Source of the DNA: Vigna angularis
Taxonomy: Eukaryota; Streptophyta; Magnoliopsida; Fabales; Fabaceae
Direction: 5' to 3'
Assembly (NCBI RefSeq): GCF_016808095.1
Contig: NC_068975.1
Span: forward strand, 6,315,501 to 6,379,500
DNA: 64,000 bases
The notes under the pieces are model-generated. The model was not told the origin of the DNA. It saw nothing but the letters and a program-made list of their open reading frames with translations, and ran no database searches. Shown piece after piece: positions 31,466-42,257 of this stretch (within the stretch, counting starts at the first letter, position 1; every line of letters begins with the position of its first letter). Position numbers and translations under genes: made by a program.

Positions 31466-33181
31466 CTTCTGTTGGTCTGACATCCACGTGCACCCCCCAC
31501 ATACTTGACTACCCCCGAGGTCTTGAATTAATAATTGCAAAAACCATGTCCAGTTGTCTTTGTTCTCCACTTCTACTACTGCATAGGCAAGGGGTAGCAT
31601 TTGATCGTTTGGGTCCCTACCAACAGCAGTGAGCAGCTCCCCTTTGTAATAACCTTTCAAAAAACACCCGTCTAAACATATAATGGGCCTACAACTGATG
31701 AAGCTATCTTTACAAGCTTTCAGACAAATATACATTGTTTGGAAGATTAGGTCACCATTATGAGAGTCAACTTTAATCTGCACTGTTGAACCTGGGTTAC
31801 ACCTCAACAACTCATGTCCATAGTCGTATATCCTTTTATATTGTTCTTTGAAATCTCCTTCAACCTGTCTTTTGGCAATTAACTTTGCCCTTCGTGCCTT
31901 GGATATTGACACATTTGTATTCCATTTTCTTAATGCTTTAGTACGAATATCATTCACCCTTAAATTAGGATTGTCAACTAAAGACCTATCTATTTCTTGA
32001 CTCAACCACTGAGCATTCATTAGTTTGATGTTAAGTTGCCTACTACAAACGTGAGTATCAATTATCTTCCTTAATTGCCAAATTTTGCTTGATGGCAAGT
32101 ACCCACAGTAAGCTACCCATGGGCACTTACCTTGGCTACCCATGCAGTGCACCCTCACCCTACGGTTATCATTCTTCACAAATTTTAGATCCCTCCCAGC
32201 ATGAACAGCATACCTTCTAATAACATCCTTAAACTCTTCCTTCCCATTGAAAATGGTACCCACTTCCCACTTGTAATCTGCCATGCACTTCTGTTTTGCA
32301 TATTTTGAGAAACCACCCACAGATACTCTATCCTCGTTGTCATCCTCCTCACTTGTACTGTTTTCAGGAGTTACAAACATATCAGACTCCCAATCATCAT
32401 CTGACAAACCCCTGCATTGTTGTTGGGTTTCTTGATCATTGTTTGCATCCACATATTTATCACCACTCAGATCATCCATTCTTGGTTCATCATCACTGTC
32501 CACGTCCACTTCCAATTCTTCTTCAGTATGAACCTCCCCTCCATCCTCAATGTCGACTTCCAATTCTTCTTCAGTATGAACCTCCCCTCCATCCTCAATG
32601 TCCACTTCTAATTCTTCTTCACTTTCAACCTCCCTTCCATCCTCAATGTCATCTTCCACTAATACATCATTTTCAAGCTCAACTCTGTCCTCATTGTCAA
32701 CCTCCACTGCAACCTCAACATCTTCTACATCCTCCTTGTCATCCTCCCATACATTTTCATTCTCAGCATCCTCCTTGTCACCCTCAACATGTGCATCTCC
32801 TCCAACGTCACTACCCTCACCACTCTCTGCTGGACCTTCACGTAGGTACAGAATCTCATTGTCATCATTTTCTACAATAGCTGGTTCGTCCACCCCATGC
32901 ACAACATACAGGTTCACTTTACCCAAATAATTAGCCACCTTCATCATGTTCATAGCTCCTTTATCATCATCAAGCTTATGTAAAACATGTTGGATATTGT
33001 AATATAATTCTTTTACTTCCATGTAACCTAGATCTTTAAGTGAACCTAATACTCCAAAATAACACCATTTATCGGGATCTACGTCCCAATAAACTATCTC
33101 CCCGCCCATATACTTAAAGGGGACTTCTTTGATCAAGGTCCCACCGTGATGGACCACAACCTGAAACATGTCATCACACAT
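31466..33181 (-). pseudogene. MULE transposase, first coding exon (MuDR N-domain and catalytic core start)
   Basis: I choose the start MCDDMFQVVVHHGG (33181) because a TTTGCATTTGCAG acceptor lies just upstream, implying a 5'-UTR intron. An N-terminal domain (about residues 1-110) precedes a very acidic linker with a 16-residue repeat, then the MuDR N-terminal zinc-binding region (WEVGTIFNGKEEFKDVIRRY, then HCMGSQGKCPWVAYC, WQLRKIIDTHVCSR), then the DDE core: ICLDGCFLKGYYKG, with aspartate codon at 31670-31672, and WMSDQQK, with aspartate codon at 31475-31477. This exon is open throughout and looks nearly intact. The protein would bind the inverted repeats and cut DNA; the gene is killed by lesions in later exons. 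Confidence 0.9.
32496..32644 (-). repeat. 48-bp minisatellite inside transposase exon 1
   Basis: Three units encode variants of the acidic block ELEVDIEDGGEVHTEE. The first two are almost identical and the third has diverged. In-frame copy-number change is expected to be tolerated in this linker. Confidence 0.85.
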
Positions 33182-33469
33182 CCCTACCCGAACCCTGCAA
33201 ATGCAAACGGGGACCACTAATTTAAGATAAACTAATATCTATGGGACCACTATCAACCATCAAAACAAGACAACTTTTCACCCCTACTTAAAACCCTTAT
33301 AAAGCGACAACAGTGATAACATATACAACAACTACATTTCATAAAATTATCAAACATAAACCCTAACCTGATTTGCGATTTCCAATTTGCGCTTCAGATT
33401 TGCGGTTTCCAATTCGCGCTTCAGATTTCAACACACTTCCTCCACAATGATAAATCCCAAATTACTAAT
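33182..33469 (-). promoter_or_regulatory. Leader and probable 5'-UTR intron of MULE transposase
   Basis: On the minus strand, AATCAG|GTTAGGG (near 33370) to TTTGCATTTGCAG|G (near 33193) would be a 5'-UTR intron. Next to the inverted repeat lie two near-copies of AAGCGC(A/G)AATTGGAAA. The promoter itself is probably in the inverted repeat, as in MuDR. Confidence 0.45.
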
Positions 33470-33761
33470 TTCTCTGCAACTCAAACCCTAACCTCTGATT
33501 TGTTAACCTCAGTAATATACACACGTTTACCCTCACACAGCCACGTATTACTCTCACACAGCCACATATTACCCTCACACAGCCACGTAGCAAACTTCAG
33601 TCCACCCTGTCAGCTGGCCCGTTAAAAAATTAACGTTGTTTCCAAAAAGGACTTAATTGCACACCTTTTACAAAAGTTGGGACCACATTGAACTTCTAAA
33701 AAAACGTAGGACACAATTGAACATTTGGCCCCTTTCGAGGGACCAAAAGAGGTATTAAACC
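33470..33761 (-). repeat. Right terminal inverted repeat of MULE
   Basis: Reverse complement of 21389-21681 with scattered substitutions. Followed at once by ATGATTCAA (33762-33770). Confidence 0.93.
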
Positions 33762-33770
33762 ATGATTCAA
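33762..33770 (+). repeat. 9-bp target-site duplication of the MULE (right)
   Basis: ATGATTCAA, identical to 21380-21388. Confidence 0.95.
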
Positions 33771-35040
33771 CAAGGTAGACCGAAGCAACTCGTCGATCAG
33801 CTATCACCACATCGTTGTCGAGAATGGCATAACGATCAAACTAGTGACTGTCTACGACTTATGCCTTCACTCGGGGGAGATCCAAAAAGCAGAAAAGTGA
33901 AGAAGTGACGTCCAAACCCTCGGATGGACCTAAACTAGACTCAGTCCGAGCTCTTGCAAGAGAGTCCAAAGTAGAGTGGCATGGAATCGGCTGGAAAAGA
34001 CAGATCTGAGAATTGCGTATATTGAGTGAGATGCCGCTTCAAAGATGCTGCTTACCTAGGATGGTGTGCTTTTCGCTCCTTTGGCTTTCTTTCTCCTGGA
34101 GACCACGCCATTCCTCGACACCGACCTTCAAACAAAGTCAGATGAGGAGCTGGCTTCCCTCAAAGTTGCTCTGGCTGACTTGCCCGTTCCGCTTTGGGGC
34201 GGTTCTTCCTCCAACAGCCTCTTCTTTCACAGCTTCTATGCGAAGGGATATTCTATATATTCGATTATGCAAGATGTATTGGGGACACATAAAATTATTT
34301 ATGAAAAGAAAGCGCTCTTAGTTCAGTTTGGTAGAACACGGGTCTCCAAAACCCGATGTCGTAGGTTCAAATCCTACAAAGCGTGATTCCATTCTTGTTA
34401 GATCGAGAATGACACTGAAATAATTGAACAGCAGTTTAAAGTCTGAATTTGACCTCCTGTGGATTAGGATTAAAAACAAAGAAAGAGGAGGTAAATAAAC
34501 AAAAAAAAAGAGATGTTAATGAATCAAGGGTCCAAACGCGGAGGCAGTTCCAGTCCTTGTCGCAGCGCAGTAGTGAGTAGGTGATCCAACACCAGAGATA
34601 AAAGATGCAGGAGATTCATATATAGACTAACCTTAGTTATATAGATCGTTTACCTAGGTACAGAATGAGACCCTGAGGTCCATATCGATAATAGAAAGAC
34701 CTGCCACCCAAAGAATTCTGATGGAGCAAAAGTAGACCCTTCCCCCGCTATAATAGCACCACCTAGCTTCGGGATAGTAGTAGCACATATCTTTTTCTAG
34801 TGATCGTTATAGGGATAATGAAACCAATGATAAAGTTGACCTAGCCTAGCGACATCCATCCCTTGTCTCCGACCGGGAGATAGAGACTACTTCATGCGCA
34901 ACTTCAACATCTCCAAGGGGTAGGCCTTTTTTTTTCAAGACCCCCTTTTGGTTCGGAAAACGCATTGGCTTTCACTCAAGTTCGAGGATCCATTCAATAA
35001 AGCAAAAAATGCACGTTACAGACGAAAGGTAGAGACTACT
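33771..35040. other. Organelle-derived DNA (probable mitochondrial, NUMT), right part with plastid-derived tract
   Basis: Continuation of 15409-21388 across the MULE. Around 34250-34550 it carries plastid-type sequence: tRNA-Trp and, directly after it, GATTCCATTCTTGTTAGATC and TTTGACCTCCTGTGG, which I recall from the plastid trnW-trnP spacer. Plastid tracts inside plant mitochondrial genomes are common, so a mitochondrial donor is favoured over a direct plastid one because the flanks are not plastid-like. The right edge is blurred near 35040, where CACTA subterminal repeats begin. Confidence 0.65.
34312..34385 (+). tRNA. trnW-CCA: tRNA-Trp (CCA), plastid type, in organelle-derived DNA
   Basis: Cloverleaf visible. 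Acceptor strand GCGCTCT, D-arm with AGTTCAGTTTGGTAGAAC, anticodon arm CGGGT-CTCCAAA-ACCCG (anticodon CCA), T-arm GTAGG-TTCAAAT-CCTAC, 3' end AAAGCGT plus G. Compared with the plastid gene as I know it, the acceptor stem has a C-A mismatch (AAAGCGT instead of AGAGCGT), so function is doubtful even apart from its nuclear location. No CCA is encoded, as expected. Confidence 0.85.
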
Positions 35041-35977
35041 ATGTTATAGACGTCCGTCCCCCCAGGACGGACGTTTAAGGTGCTGACATGGGGAGTTGAA
35101 ACGTTCAGTTTTTTCAGCATACTAGGCGTCCGTCTCACCAGGACGAACGTCTATAATATTATAGACGTTCGTCCCCCCAGGACGGACGTTTAAGGTGCTG
35201 ACCTGGAGTTGAAACGTTCAGTTTGTTCAACATACTAGGCGTCCGACTCCCCCAGGACGAACGCCTATAATATTATAGACATCCACCCCCCAAGGATGGA
35301 CGTTTAAGGGCTGACAGGGTGGTTGGAGAATTAATTGTCTGCAGCCCCTTAAACGTCCGTCTTCGGGGGGCGGACGTCTATAATATTATAGACGTCAGGC
35401 CCCCCTAGGACGGACGTTTAAGGTACTGACCTGGGAGTTGAAACGTTCAGTTTGTTCAGCATACTAGGCGTCCGTTTGCCCCAGGACGAACGTCCATAAT
35501 ATTATATACGTCCGCCCCCCAAGGACGGACGTTTAAGGGCTGACAGGGTGGTTGGAGAATTAATTGTCTGCAACCCCTTAAACGTCCGTCTTGGGGAGGC
35601 GGACGTCTATAATATTATAGACGTCCAGCCCCCCAAGGACGGACGTTTAAGGTGCTGAGATGGGGAGTTGAAACGCTCAGTTGTTCAGCATACTAGACGT
35701 TCGTCCCCCTTCCACGGACGTCTATAATATTATAGACGTCCAACCCCCTAGAACGGACGTTTAAGGTGCTAACATGGGGAGTTGAAACGTTTAGTTGTTC
35801 AACATACTAGGCGTCCGTCCCCCTTCCATTGACGTTTGTAATATTATAGACGTCTGACCCCTCATAGGACGGACGTCTAGGGTTTCACTTATTTACGAAT
35901 ATGCCACCAGTCAATTATCTACGTTGGGGATTTTGTGAACGGACGGGGGGACGTTAAACGCCAATTCTGCACTAGTG
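35041..35977 (+). mobile_element. Right end of a CACTA transposon with subterminal palindromes
   Basis: Ends ACGTTAAACGCCAATTCTGC and CACTAGTG at 35977, the inverse of the terminus at 40544 (about 32 bp with one difference). Upstream are repeated units of GACGTCTATAAT/ATTATAGACGTC flanked by CCCC and AAACGTCC tracts, cores near 35151, 35264, 35373, 35602 and 35717. The left half is missing; organelle DNA abuts. It is inserted in an Athila LTR, with CAA as the flanking triplet. Confidence 0.85.
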
Positions 35978-36165
35978 CAAAAATATGTTCTTTAGAGTCT
36001 TAATTAGTTGAGTAATCTCATAATTGTTTAGTTTTGTGAGTCTCTTGGGAAACGATACTTAGTCTTGTAATTTATTATTACTTGATGCGATTCGGTACAT
36101 TTGCCAAGGTATTAACACGTTTTTGACTTCATTTTCGGGGATTAAAAATTTTTTTATCAAGTTTT

Positions 36166-36182
36166 TGGCGCTGTTGTCGGGG
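36166..36182 (+). other. Primer-binding site, tRNA-Asp type (copy 4)
   Basis: TGGCGCTGTTGTCGGGG, six bases after the LTR end at 36159. Two differences from the tRNA-Asp complement. Confidence 0.8.
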
Positions 36183-36296
36183 ATGAAATTTTTTTTTATC
36201 ACAACCCAGTGATTTAAGAACTTTTAATTTTTGGTTTGGTGATGTAATTTTGAACTGTTGGTATTTTTGTTTTGGTTATAAGTTTGTTACAGGGTT

Positions 36297-36465
36297 TACA
36301 TCTACTTATGGATGTTAAGTGGAGGAGTATCTATTAAAGGATATTATGTTTGTATACACCTACTCATGGGTGTTGATAAGAAAGATTTACATGTACTGAA
36401 GGGTGCTAGAGGATTTTGGGTCAGGCTTGTAATGTGAAACAAGCGCTACTTGGGAGGCAACCCAG
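36297..36465 (+). repeat. Decayed hairpin array and second module (copy 4)
   Basis: Units ACATC-TACTTAT-GGATGT, GTATC-TATTAAAG-GATAT and ACACC-TACTCAT-GGGTGT, then the module TCAGGCTTGTAATGTGAAAC with CTTGGGAGGCAACCCAG at 36418-36465. Loops here are mutated more than in other copies. Confidence 0.65.
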
Positions 36466-37057
36466 TTGATTTAATTTATTTTTGTTTGTTTGTTCTAGTT
36501 GCATTATAGGGATTGAATGTTTGAGTGATGTGAGAACCTAAATACATTGAGTGAGTGAGAGACATTAGTATAAAGACATCTAGGGCAAGCTAGGAAGAAG
36601 GTGAGTTGTTGTCACAAGTGTCGCTCAACGGTAAATACCACTAAGCGCGATTATTGCAGAGCTGGGTGGACTGGTTTGGTTCAATTGGGCTTAGTGGGAT
36701 TTGACTCATTAGGCCTTTTTCATACCCTAGGGCGGGTTTTAGTAGGAACTTTCAGATCTCACTCCTCCCACACACTCTCAAGCACTCTCCCAAGAGTTCC
36801 CTTCATTTTTCTCTTCTTCCCCCTTCATAAAACCTTTCTTCCATTCATTTTTGCATCAAGTTTCCATTCAAGTTTGGGGTTTGGTGACAGCATAGAGCAT
36901 TCTTCTCTATTTTGTTTGCTGGTTTTGTTGCACAGGTTGCGTTGATGGGTTTTGATTGCCCTCAATAGTGACTAGGAATGGTTTTACGATGTTGTTTGTG
37001 GTTTACTAATGGTTAATGATGTTTCTTGTGGTTTTATGAATAGTGTTTGATGTAGGG
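36466..37057 (+). other. Spacer before ORF2 remnant (copy 4)
   Basis: Aligns with 1460-1930 and 10869-11737. An open frame at 36601-36945 has no recognisable domain and is probably chance. Confidence 0.5.
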
Positions 37058-37325
37058 ATGGCCTGCTCACCGGGCAAGAGATTCAAGACTACAATATTCA
37101 AAAGGAAGGAGAAGGAGCCAGATCAACCCTATTCCAGCAAGTTCCTTTCCTGTAAGCATGAGCAAAACTTCCTCATTGTCTAAGATAGCATGGCAAGAGA
37201 AGCAGACACAAGCCAGTAGAGCTGGAGGAGTTGAAGCTCCAACTGTGGAGGAAGAGGATGAGGATGATGATTTTGAAGTTGCTGAAGAAGGAGAGGAGGG
37301 GGACTCAGATGATAGCATGAGTTGA
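37058..37325 (+). pseudogene. Athila ORF2 remnant (copy 4)
   Basis: Starts MACSPGKRFKTTIFKRKEKE, with the conserved SSKFLSCKHEQNF, stop at 37181. After a large internal deletion the acidic tail VEEEDEDDDFEVAEEGEEGD is present and ends at 37325. The post-ORF2 hairpin follows at 37337-37362. Colinear with 11738-12963. Confidence 0.75.
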
Positions 37326-37362
37326 TGAGGAGCTGAGATAACATCTACTGATGGATGGTATC

Positions 37363-38634
37363 AGTACTAGAGCCGAATTTTTGTTATCTTTTGTTTTATA
37401 TTGTTGAATTGATTTGCACCTGTTTTTAGTATAGGATTTGATGTACTTGGCTTAAAATTTTATCTGTGTGCAACGGTTTCTTGATGCTATGATGTTTGTG
37501 ATGAGTATTGCTTCATGATGTTGACTATATTGACTGATGTTTAGATGATGCATGATGCTAATACACAGGTGGTTGCTCAAAATATTTTGAAATAGATGCA
37601 TGATGACTTGTGATTGTGATTATGATATTGAGCAGGATGTTTATCTAAATGTTGGAATTTGATTTAGCCTGTGTGAGGATTGAACTCCAAAGTTTTTGTG
37701 AATGAGTGTTAATACTTTGAAAGCATGAATGACTTTGCCCAGGTTTTCTATGATTGAATCACTTGCTTGTATGTGTCATATGATCAAGGCCATTTGTTGT
37801 TAACCCTTTTTAGCCAAAATGCATGATTTTAGCCCACTAAAAGAGAGCATTATGTGTTCTATCCTTTGAACCTTTAACTTTGAACATGATTTGAAAACCC
37901 TTTGTGAAAATCTTTACCTTGAGTTGAGTTGAGAATATTTTGTGGTATTGATAAAGGTTCAAGTTTGGGGTTCTTGGAAAGTCTAGAAAGGGAAAACAAC
38001 AAGCATTGAGCTAAGAGCTAAGCACGTGAAAAGCAAAAGAAAAAGGAAAGAAAAGAAAGAAAAGAAAAGCTCAATGCAAAGGAAAGTTGGGATTAAGTAA
38101 GAATGGTTGTGTTTAAATGATGAAAGTATGAATGACTTTCTTAACTCAAGGATTTTGTGATCCAGAAAAACTAATTTTTCTTCTTAGCCCAGCCATATTA
38201 CAAGCCATAGAAAATTCCTTGTGATGATAATTGCTTGTAAGTATATTTAATTATGTTTAAATGAAATTCAAATTTAATTCATGTGACATTGTGATAGTGG
38301 AGTGAATGAGTGACCTCTTATACACTTGTGTGTTTGAGTGAAATACTTTATCTGGTGAGGAAAGATTCAATGATTACATCTTTTCTTGGTTAATTGATCA
38401 TTCAAGAGCATAACATCTGTTGAATACTCTATGATTATCTGAGCACCACAATAGCTTAATTGAATCAAGGCATGTATTCATCTTGACTGATATTTTTTAT
38501 GATAAGCTGATTTGAGATATTACTTCTATTAAAAGAAAAGGTTTTGAAATATGTTGAATCATTGTATTGATTGGTTGAAAGCTAAGTTACATCTTGTTTA
38601 CTTGAGGATAAGCAAAGTTCTAAGTTTGGGGTTG
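37363..38634 (+). other. Athila 3' region (copy 4)
   Basis: Aligned with 2047-3304. A-rich tract near 38035-38070; ends CTAAGTTTGGGGTTG. No gene. Confidence 0.6.
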
Positions 38635-39752
38635 TGATAACAGTTGAAAACCCGTTATTTTTATACTTAATTTTGATATTAAAAACACCTTTTATGACTT
38701 AGAAACTAGCTTAGAATCATGTTTTTCTTTAAGTTTTGGAAATAAGAGAGTTGGATGGGTTTTATGTTTGGTTTTCCTTGTTTTGACAGGAATTATGATG
38801 AATTGGATGAAGAAGTTGAAGTACTAAGGACTTGGAACCTAGAAAGGACAAAAACAGAACAAGATCGAATGGTAGGATGTGGGAGAATCCAAACCGAACG
38901 GTAACTGAGAAAGACTGAATAGTTCTGAACACAAAGAAGACAAAGACCGAACGGTCAAGAACGCAGACCGAACGGTCTGAAGGTGGTGCAACAGATGCCG
39001 AACGGGTGGAGACTTGGTCGAACGACATGAGCAAGACAACTTCTGAACGGCATATGGCCGAATGGCTTGAGAAAAGATAGACAAAACCGAACGGTCAATA
39101 GTTGTTAGAAGACATGTCGAACGGTCAAAAGTGTAAGACCAGTTGGTCAACAGTGAATCCGATTGGTCAAGTTCAGCTACTGAGCACCACTTGACTACCG
39201 CACCTGCCGCTGAGCGCGATTTCTGGCGCTGAGCGCTGGCGACGCGTGTTTTAACTTATTTTCTGTTATTTTTATGATCTGTTTTGGGCTTGGACCTCTT
39301 TTCTGTTATTTTTCTACCCTATTTAAGGACTTAGATGTCCTAGGGATTCTTCCTTTGGCTGGAACGAAGCAAAATCACACTTTGTTCACCCTTTGGAGGA
39401 GGATTTTGGATGCTCAAGCTCTCCTAATCAACTTCTAGGGTTCTATCTTTCATTCTTTCATTATTTTTCATCTAGTTTCACCATGAATATGGTGAACTAA
39501 ACTTTTATTGTTGTTGGGGAATCAATGTAATCCTTTGAAACTCTCATGTATTGAATTTGTTCTTTAATTATTATGCTTTCTTTCATTAATTTTTATGGTT
39601 TTTCTTCTATAATTTATGCATGCTTTGTTTAACTCATTCAATTGCATGATCATTGATATTATTTGTATGGACACATATAAGTAAATCTAGACATGAAGAA
39701 TTTCTCCCAAAAGTAGTATTGCCTAGACATAGGGATATGATGTTTGGTTGTC
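38635..39752 (+). repeat. 3' LTR of copy 4 with GACCGAACGGTC cassette
   Basis: Starts TGATAACAG. The cassette at about 38890-39170 consists of (GA)CCGAACGGTC-type dyads, unlike copies 1-3, plus a short CTGCCGCTGAGCG piece near 39205. TATA-like TATTTAAG at 39320-39327. Homology to other LTRs ends near 39752. Confidence 0.75.
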
Positions 39753-40405
39753 AGACACACTCACAAGCAAGTTATCATCACAAGGGATTTTCAAGGCTTG
39801 TAACATGGTCGGGCTAAGAAGAAAATTGGTTTTTCTAGACAACAAAATTCCTGGAGCTAAGAGAGTTCATAATTCATTTATCTACATTAACAATAATCTC
39901 TCTTAATCTTTTTTATGTGGAAACTAATCTACAACTTATTCCCAACTTTCCTTTCATTGAGCTTAATCTTTTCTTTCTTTTCTTCTCTTTTCATTTTCTT
40001 TTTCTCAATGCTTTTTAAAGATTTTCACAAAGATCTTTCCAGTTTCCTAGAACCCCAAACTTGAACCATTCTCCATTACCATATAAACATCTACTCAACT
40101 CAAGGCAAGGATTTCAAAAAGGTTTTTTCATATTTAGGCTCAAGTTTCAAAGGATAGAACAAACATGGTTCTTTGTTGGGTTCACATCTTGGCATTGGCT
40201 TATATGGGAGAATAACAAATGGCCTTGATCATGTGTAACAAGCACACAAGAGGTTTAATCATAAAAATTTAGGCAAAATCAATCATATGCTTCCAAAGCA
40301 ATAGCATTCAATCAATCAAAGACTTTGGGGTCCAACCTCTCACAGGTTAACTCAAGTTCCACAATTTGATAACATCTTGTCCAACATATCAATCACAATT
40401 TGTTA
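39753..40405 (-). repeat. Inverted fragment of Athila 3' region
   Basis: Reverse complement resembles the 3' regions of the copies: AACCAATTTTCTTCTTAGCC-like sequence near 39820, the A-rich tract as TTTCTTTTCTTCTCTTTTC near 39970, and GAACCCCAAACTTGAACC near 40051, inverse of the TTCAAGTTTGGGG motif. No gene. Confidence 0.6.
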
Positions 40406-40411
40406 ACACAT

Positions 40412-40543
40412 GCACCCATTCTATACTTACTTGATTTTTCCAAAGCTTTTCAGGTAGAATGTGATGCATCCGGGGTAGGGATAAGAGCAGTCTTAATTCA
40501 ACAAGGTCATCCAATTGCTTACTTTAGCGAAAAACTTTGGGGA
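40412..40543 (+). pseudogene. Ty3/gypsy reverse transcriptase / RNase H junction fragment
   Basis: Open frame reading [40 protein letters not shown] and LWG, the conserved stretch at the end of gypsy RT where RNase H begins. It is cut exactly by the CACTA terminus at 40544. It is the only gypsy RT piece in the window and most likely comes from a full-length relative. Confidence 0.85.
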
Positions 40544-40619
40544 CACTAGTGCAGAATTGGCTTTTAACGTCCCCCCATAGACGTTCGTTCACAAAAGGCC
40601 CAACATAAATAATTGACCG

Positions 40620-41390
40620 ATGACATTTTCGTAAATAAGTGAAACTCTAGACGTCCGTTGTGCGGGGGGACGGACGTCTATAATATTATAGACGTCCGTG
40701 GGGCGGGGCGGACGTTTAAGGGGCTGAACAAAATCAACCCTAAAACGTTCGTCCTGTGAGGGAGCGAACGTCTATAATATTATAGACGTCCGCCCCCCCA
40801 AACGGACGTTTAGGGTCTTGACAGGGTTGTTGGAGCATTAAATGTCTTCCACCCCTTAAACGTCCGTTTTGGAAGGTGGAGGACGTCTATAATATTATAG
40901 ACGTCCGCCCCTCCCAAACGAACGTTTAGGGTGCTGACAGGTGGTTGGAGAATTAATGCTCCAACTACCCTGTCAGCCCCTTAAACGTCCGTCCTGGGAG
41001 GGGGAGGACGTCTATAATATTATAGACGTTTTTCCCCTCCAGGACGGACGTCTAAGGGGCTGACATTGGGAGTTGAAACGTTCAGTAGTTCAGCCCCTTA
41101 AACGTCCGTCCTGGGAGGGGGCAGACGTCTATAATATTATAGACGTCCGCCCCCTCCCAGGACGGACGTTTAAGGGGCTGACATGGGGAGTTGAAACGTT
41201 CAGTTGTTCAGCCCCTTAAACGTCTGCCCCCCTCTCACGGACATCTATAATATTATAGACGTCCGTGCCCCCCACCACGGACGTCTAAAACCCGCTGCGA
41301 ATATCAATTTTAAAGTACCATAAACGTCATATTAGTGATGGGCCGGACGTCTATACTATTATAGACGTCCGGCACTCTGGGGTCCAGATG
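40620..41390. repeat. Subterminal palindrome array of CACTA element
   Basis: Seven cores of the type GACGTCTATAAT/ATTATAGACGTC, often extended by inverted CCCCTTAAACGTCCGTCC arms. The best one, 41091-41180, is a 90-bp palindrome with a single mismatched pair. In En/Spm, subterminal repeats bind the TNPA-type protein (family knowledge). Confidence 0.9.
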
Positions 41391-42257
41391 TCTCACAGTA
41401 TTAATACGCGAAACGCGAACCCGCGAGCAGAATGCTCACTGTTCATTGTCGTCCCCCCACGAACGTTGTCTGCCACTGAATTTCCAGGTGCGTTTTCTCT
41501 CTTTTGGACCGTTTAAATTGACTTTCAATCCGATTACATTGCTATGTGATAAAATATCTTTGATTTGAACCGATTAAAAATCGTTTTATGTCCATTTTTG
41601 TGCAGTCTCTTGCGTGTTCTTGGGCAGCTTCTTTGAGTGTTTTTGGACGAGGTGTTAGGTCGTTCCCTCCTCGATTTCCCTCCCTTTCATTTCGAATCTA
41701 CTTTTCAAGTTAGCTTGTTGTTATTGATAAATTTTTGTATGCATGTAATTGGGTTTTGTGTATGCATGGTTTTTACTCTAAAGTGTGCATGTGTTATTGG
41801 ATTTTGAATATGGATGTATTAGTTGTGTTATTATAAGTCTGAAATCATTGAGTGACACTTAGTTCCCATTTGAAATTTAACACAAACGATTAATCTTTTA
41901 ATCGTTTGTGTTAAATTTTGAATTGTCCGATTGGACAGTTTGAGAAAATTAATTTTCATAATTTACTAGATGTCAATTGGAGTTTACGGATAAGATTGAT
42001 AAAATTTCGGTTCAGTACTTGTCTTGTTCTCCGGATGCATATTTGATTGTGGTCATCGTTCACTACTCTCATTTTGTGTATTTCGGAGACCAATGCGAAA
42101 TGCTGTCGAAATCTTATCAATTTTATGATGTAGACTTCAATGCACGTGTCTGAGCAAATTATGAAAATTAATTTTTTTGAATGGGTAGAGCCTAACCTTG
42201 TGAGAGTTAAAAAACTTGAACTGATGATTTTACGAACATAGTATGGATCGAAGCTAG
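41391..42257 (+). other. CACTA leader, non-coding
   Basis: Contains AACACAAACGATTAATC and its inverse near 41880-41915 (a 17-bp-arm class inverted repeat) and T-rich stretches. Probably promoter, 5' UTR and introns; no coding region recognised. Confidence 0.45.

Larger units (their letters stand above)
21389..33761. mobile_element. Complete Mutator-like element (MULE) with two convergent genes and nested insertions
   Basis: Bounded by inverted repeats of about 290 bp (21389-21681 and 33470-33761) that begin GGTTTAATACCTCTTTTGG, and by a perfect 9-bp duplication. Inside are a transposase gene on the minus strand (start 33181, end 22544) and a small GRF-zinc-finger gene on the plus strand (21700-22180), running toward each other from opposite ends as mudrA and mudrB do in maize MuDR. 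Two later insertions, 22739-24835 and 25726-31249, interrupt the transposase. Without them the element would be about 4.7 kb. It sits within organelle-derived DNA, so it transposed after that DNA entered the nucleus. Confidence 0.93.
35978..39752 (+). mobile_element. Non-autonomous Athila-like retrotransposon, copy 4 (5' LTR broken by CACTA)
   Basis: Order: LTR end (35978-36159), primer site, second module and degenerate hairpins, ORF2 remnant, 3' region, 3' LTR from 38635. Gag, protease and pol are entirely gone: the primer site is followed within 20 bases by the CAACCCAGTGATT end of the first module. The TTTTTTATCA that ends the LTR recurs right after the primer site, marking the deletion joint. 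Confidence 0.8.

Noticed and set aside
32296..32930. Two overlapping plus-strand frames rich in His/Pro or Ser/Thr
   Set aside because: They are the antisense of the acidic GAA/GAT repeats of the MULE transposase exon.
34013..34386. Overlapping frames of 102 and 106 codons in the organelle-derived part
   Set aside because: The longer one runs straight through the tRNA-Trp gene, which argues against a real protein; no family recognised.
35041..35977. Satellite DNA array
   Set aside because: The palindromic units end precisely at a CACTA terminus and recur at the opposite terminus at 40544, so they are subterminal repeats.
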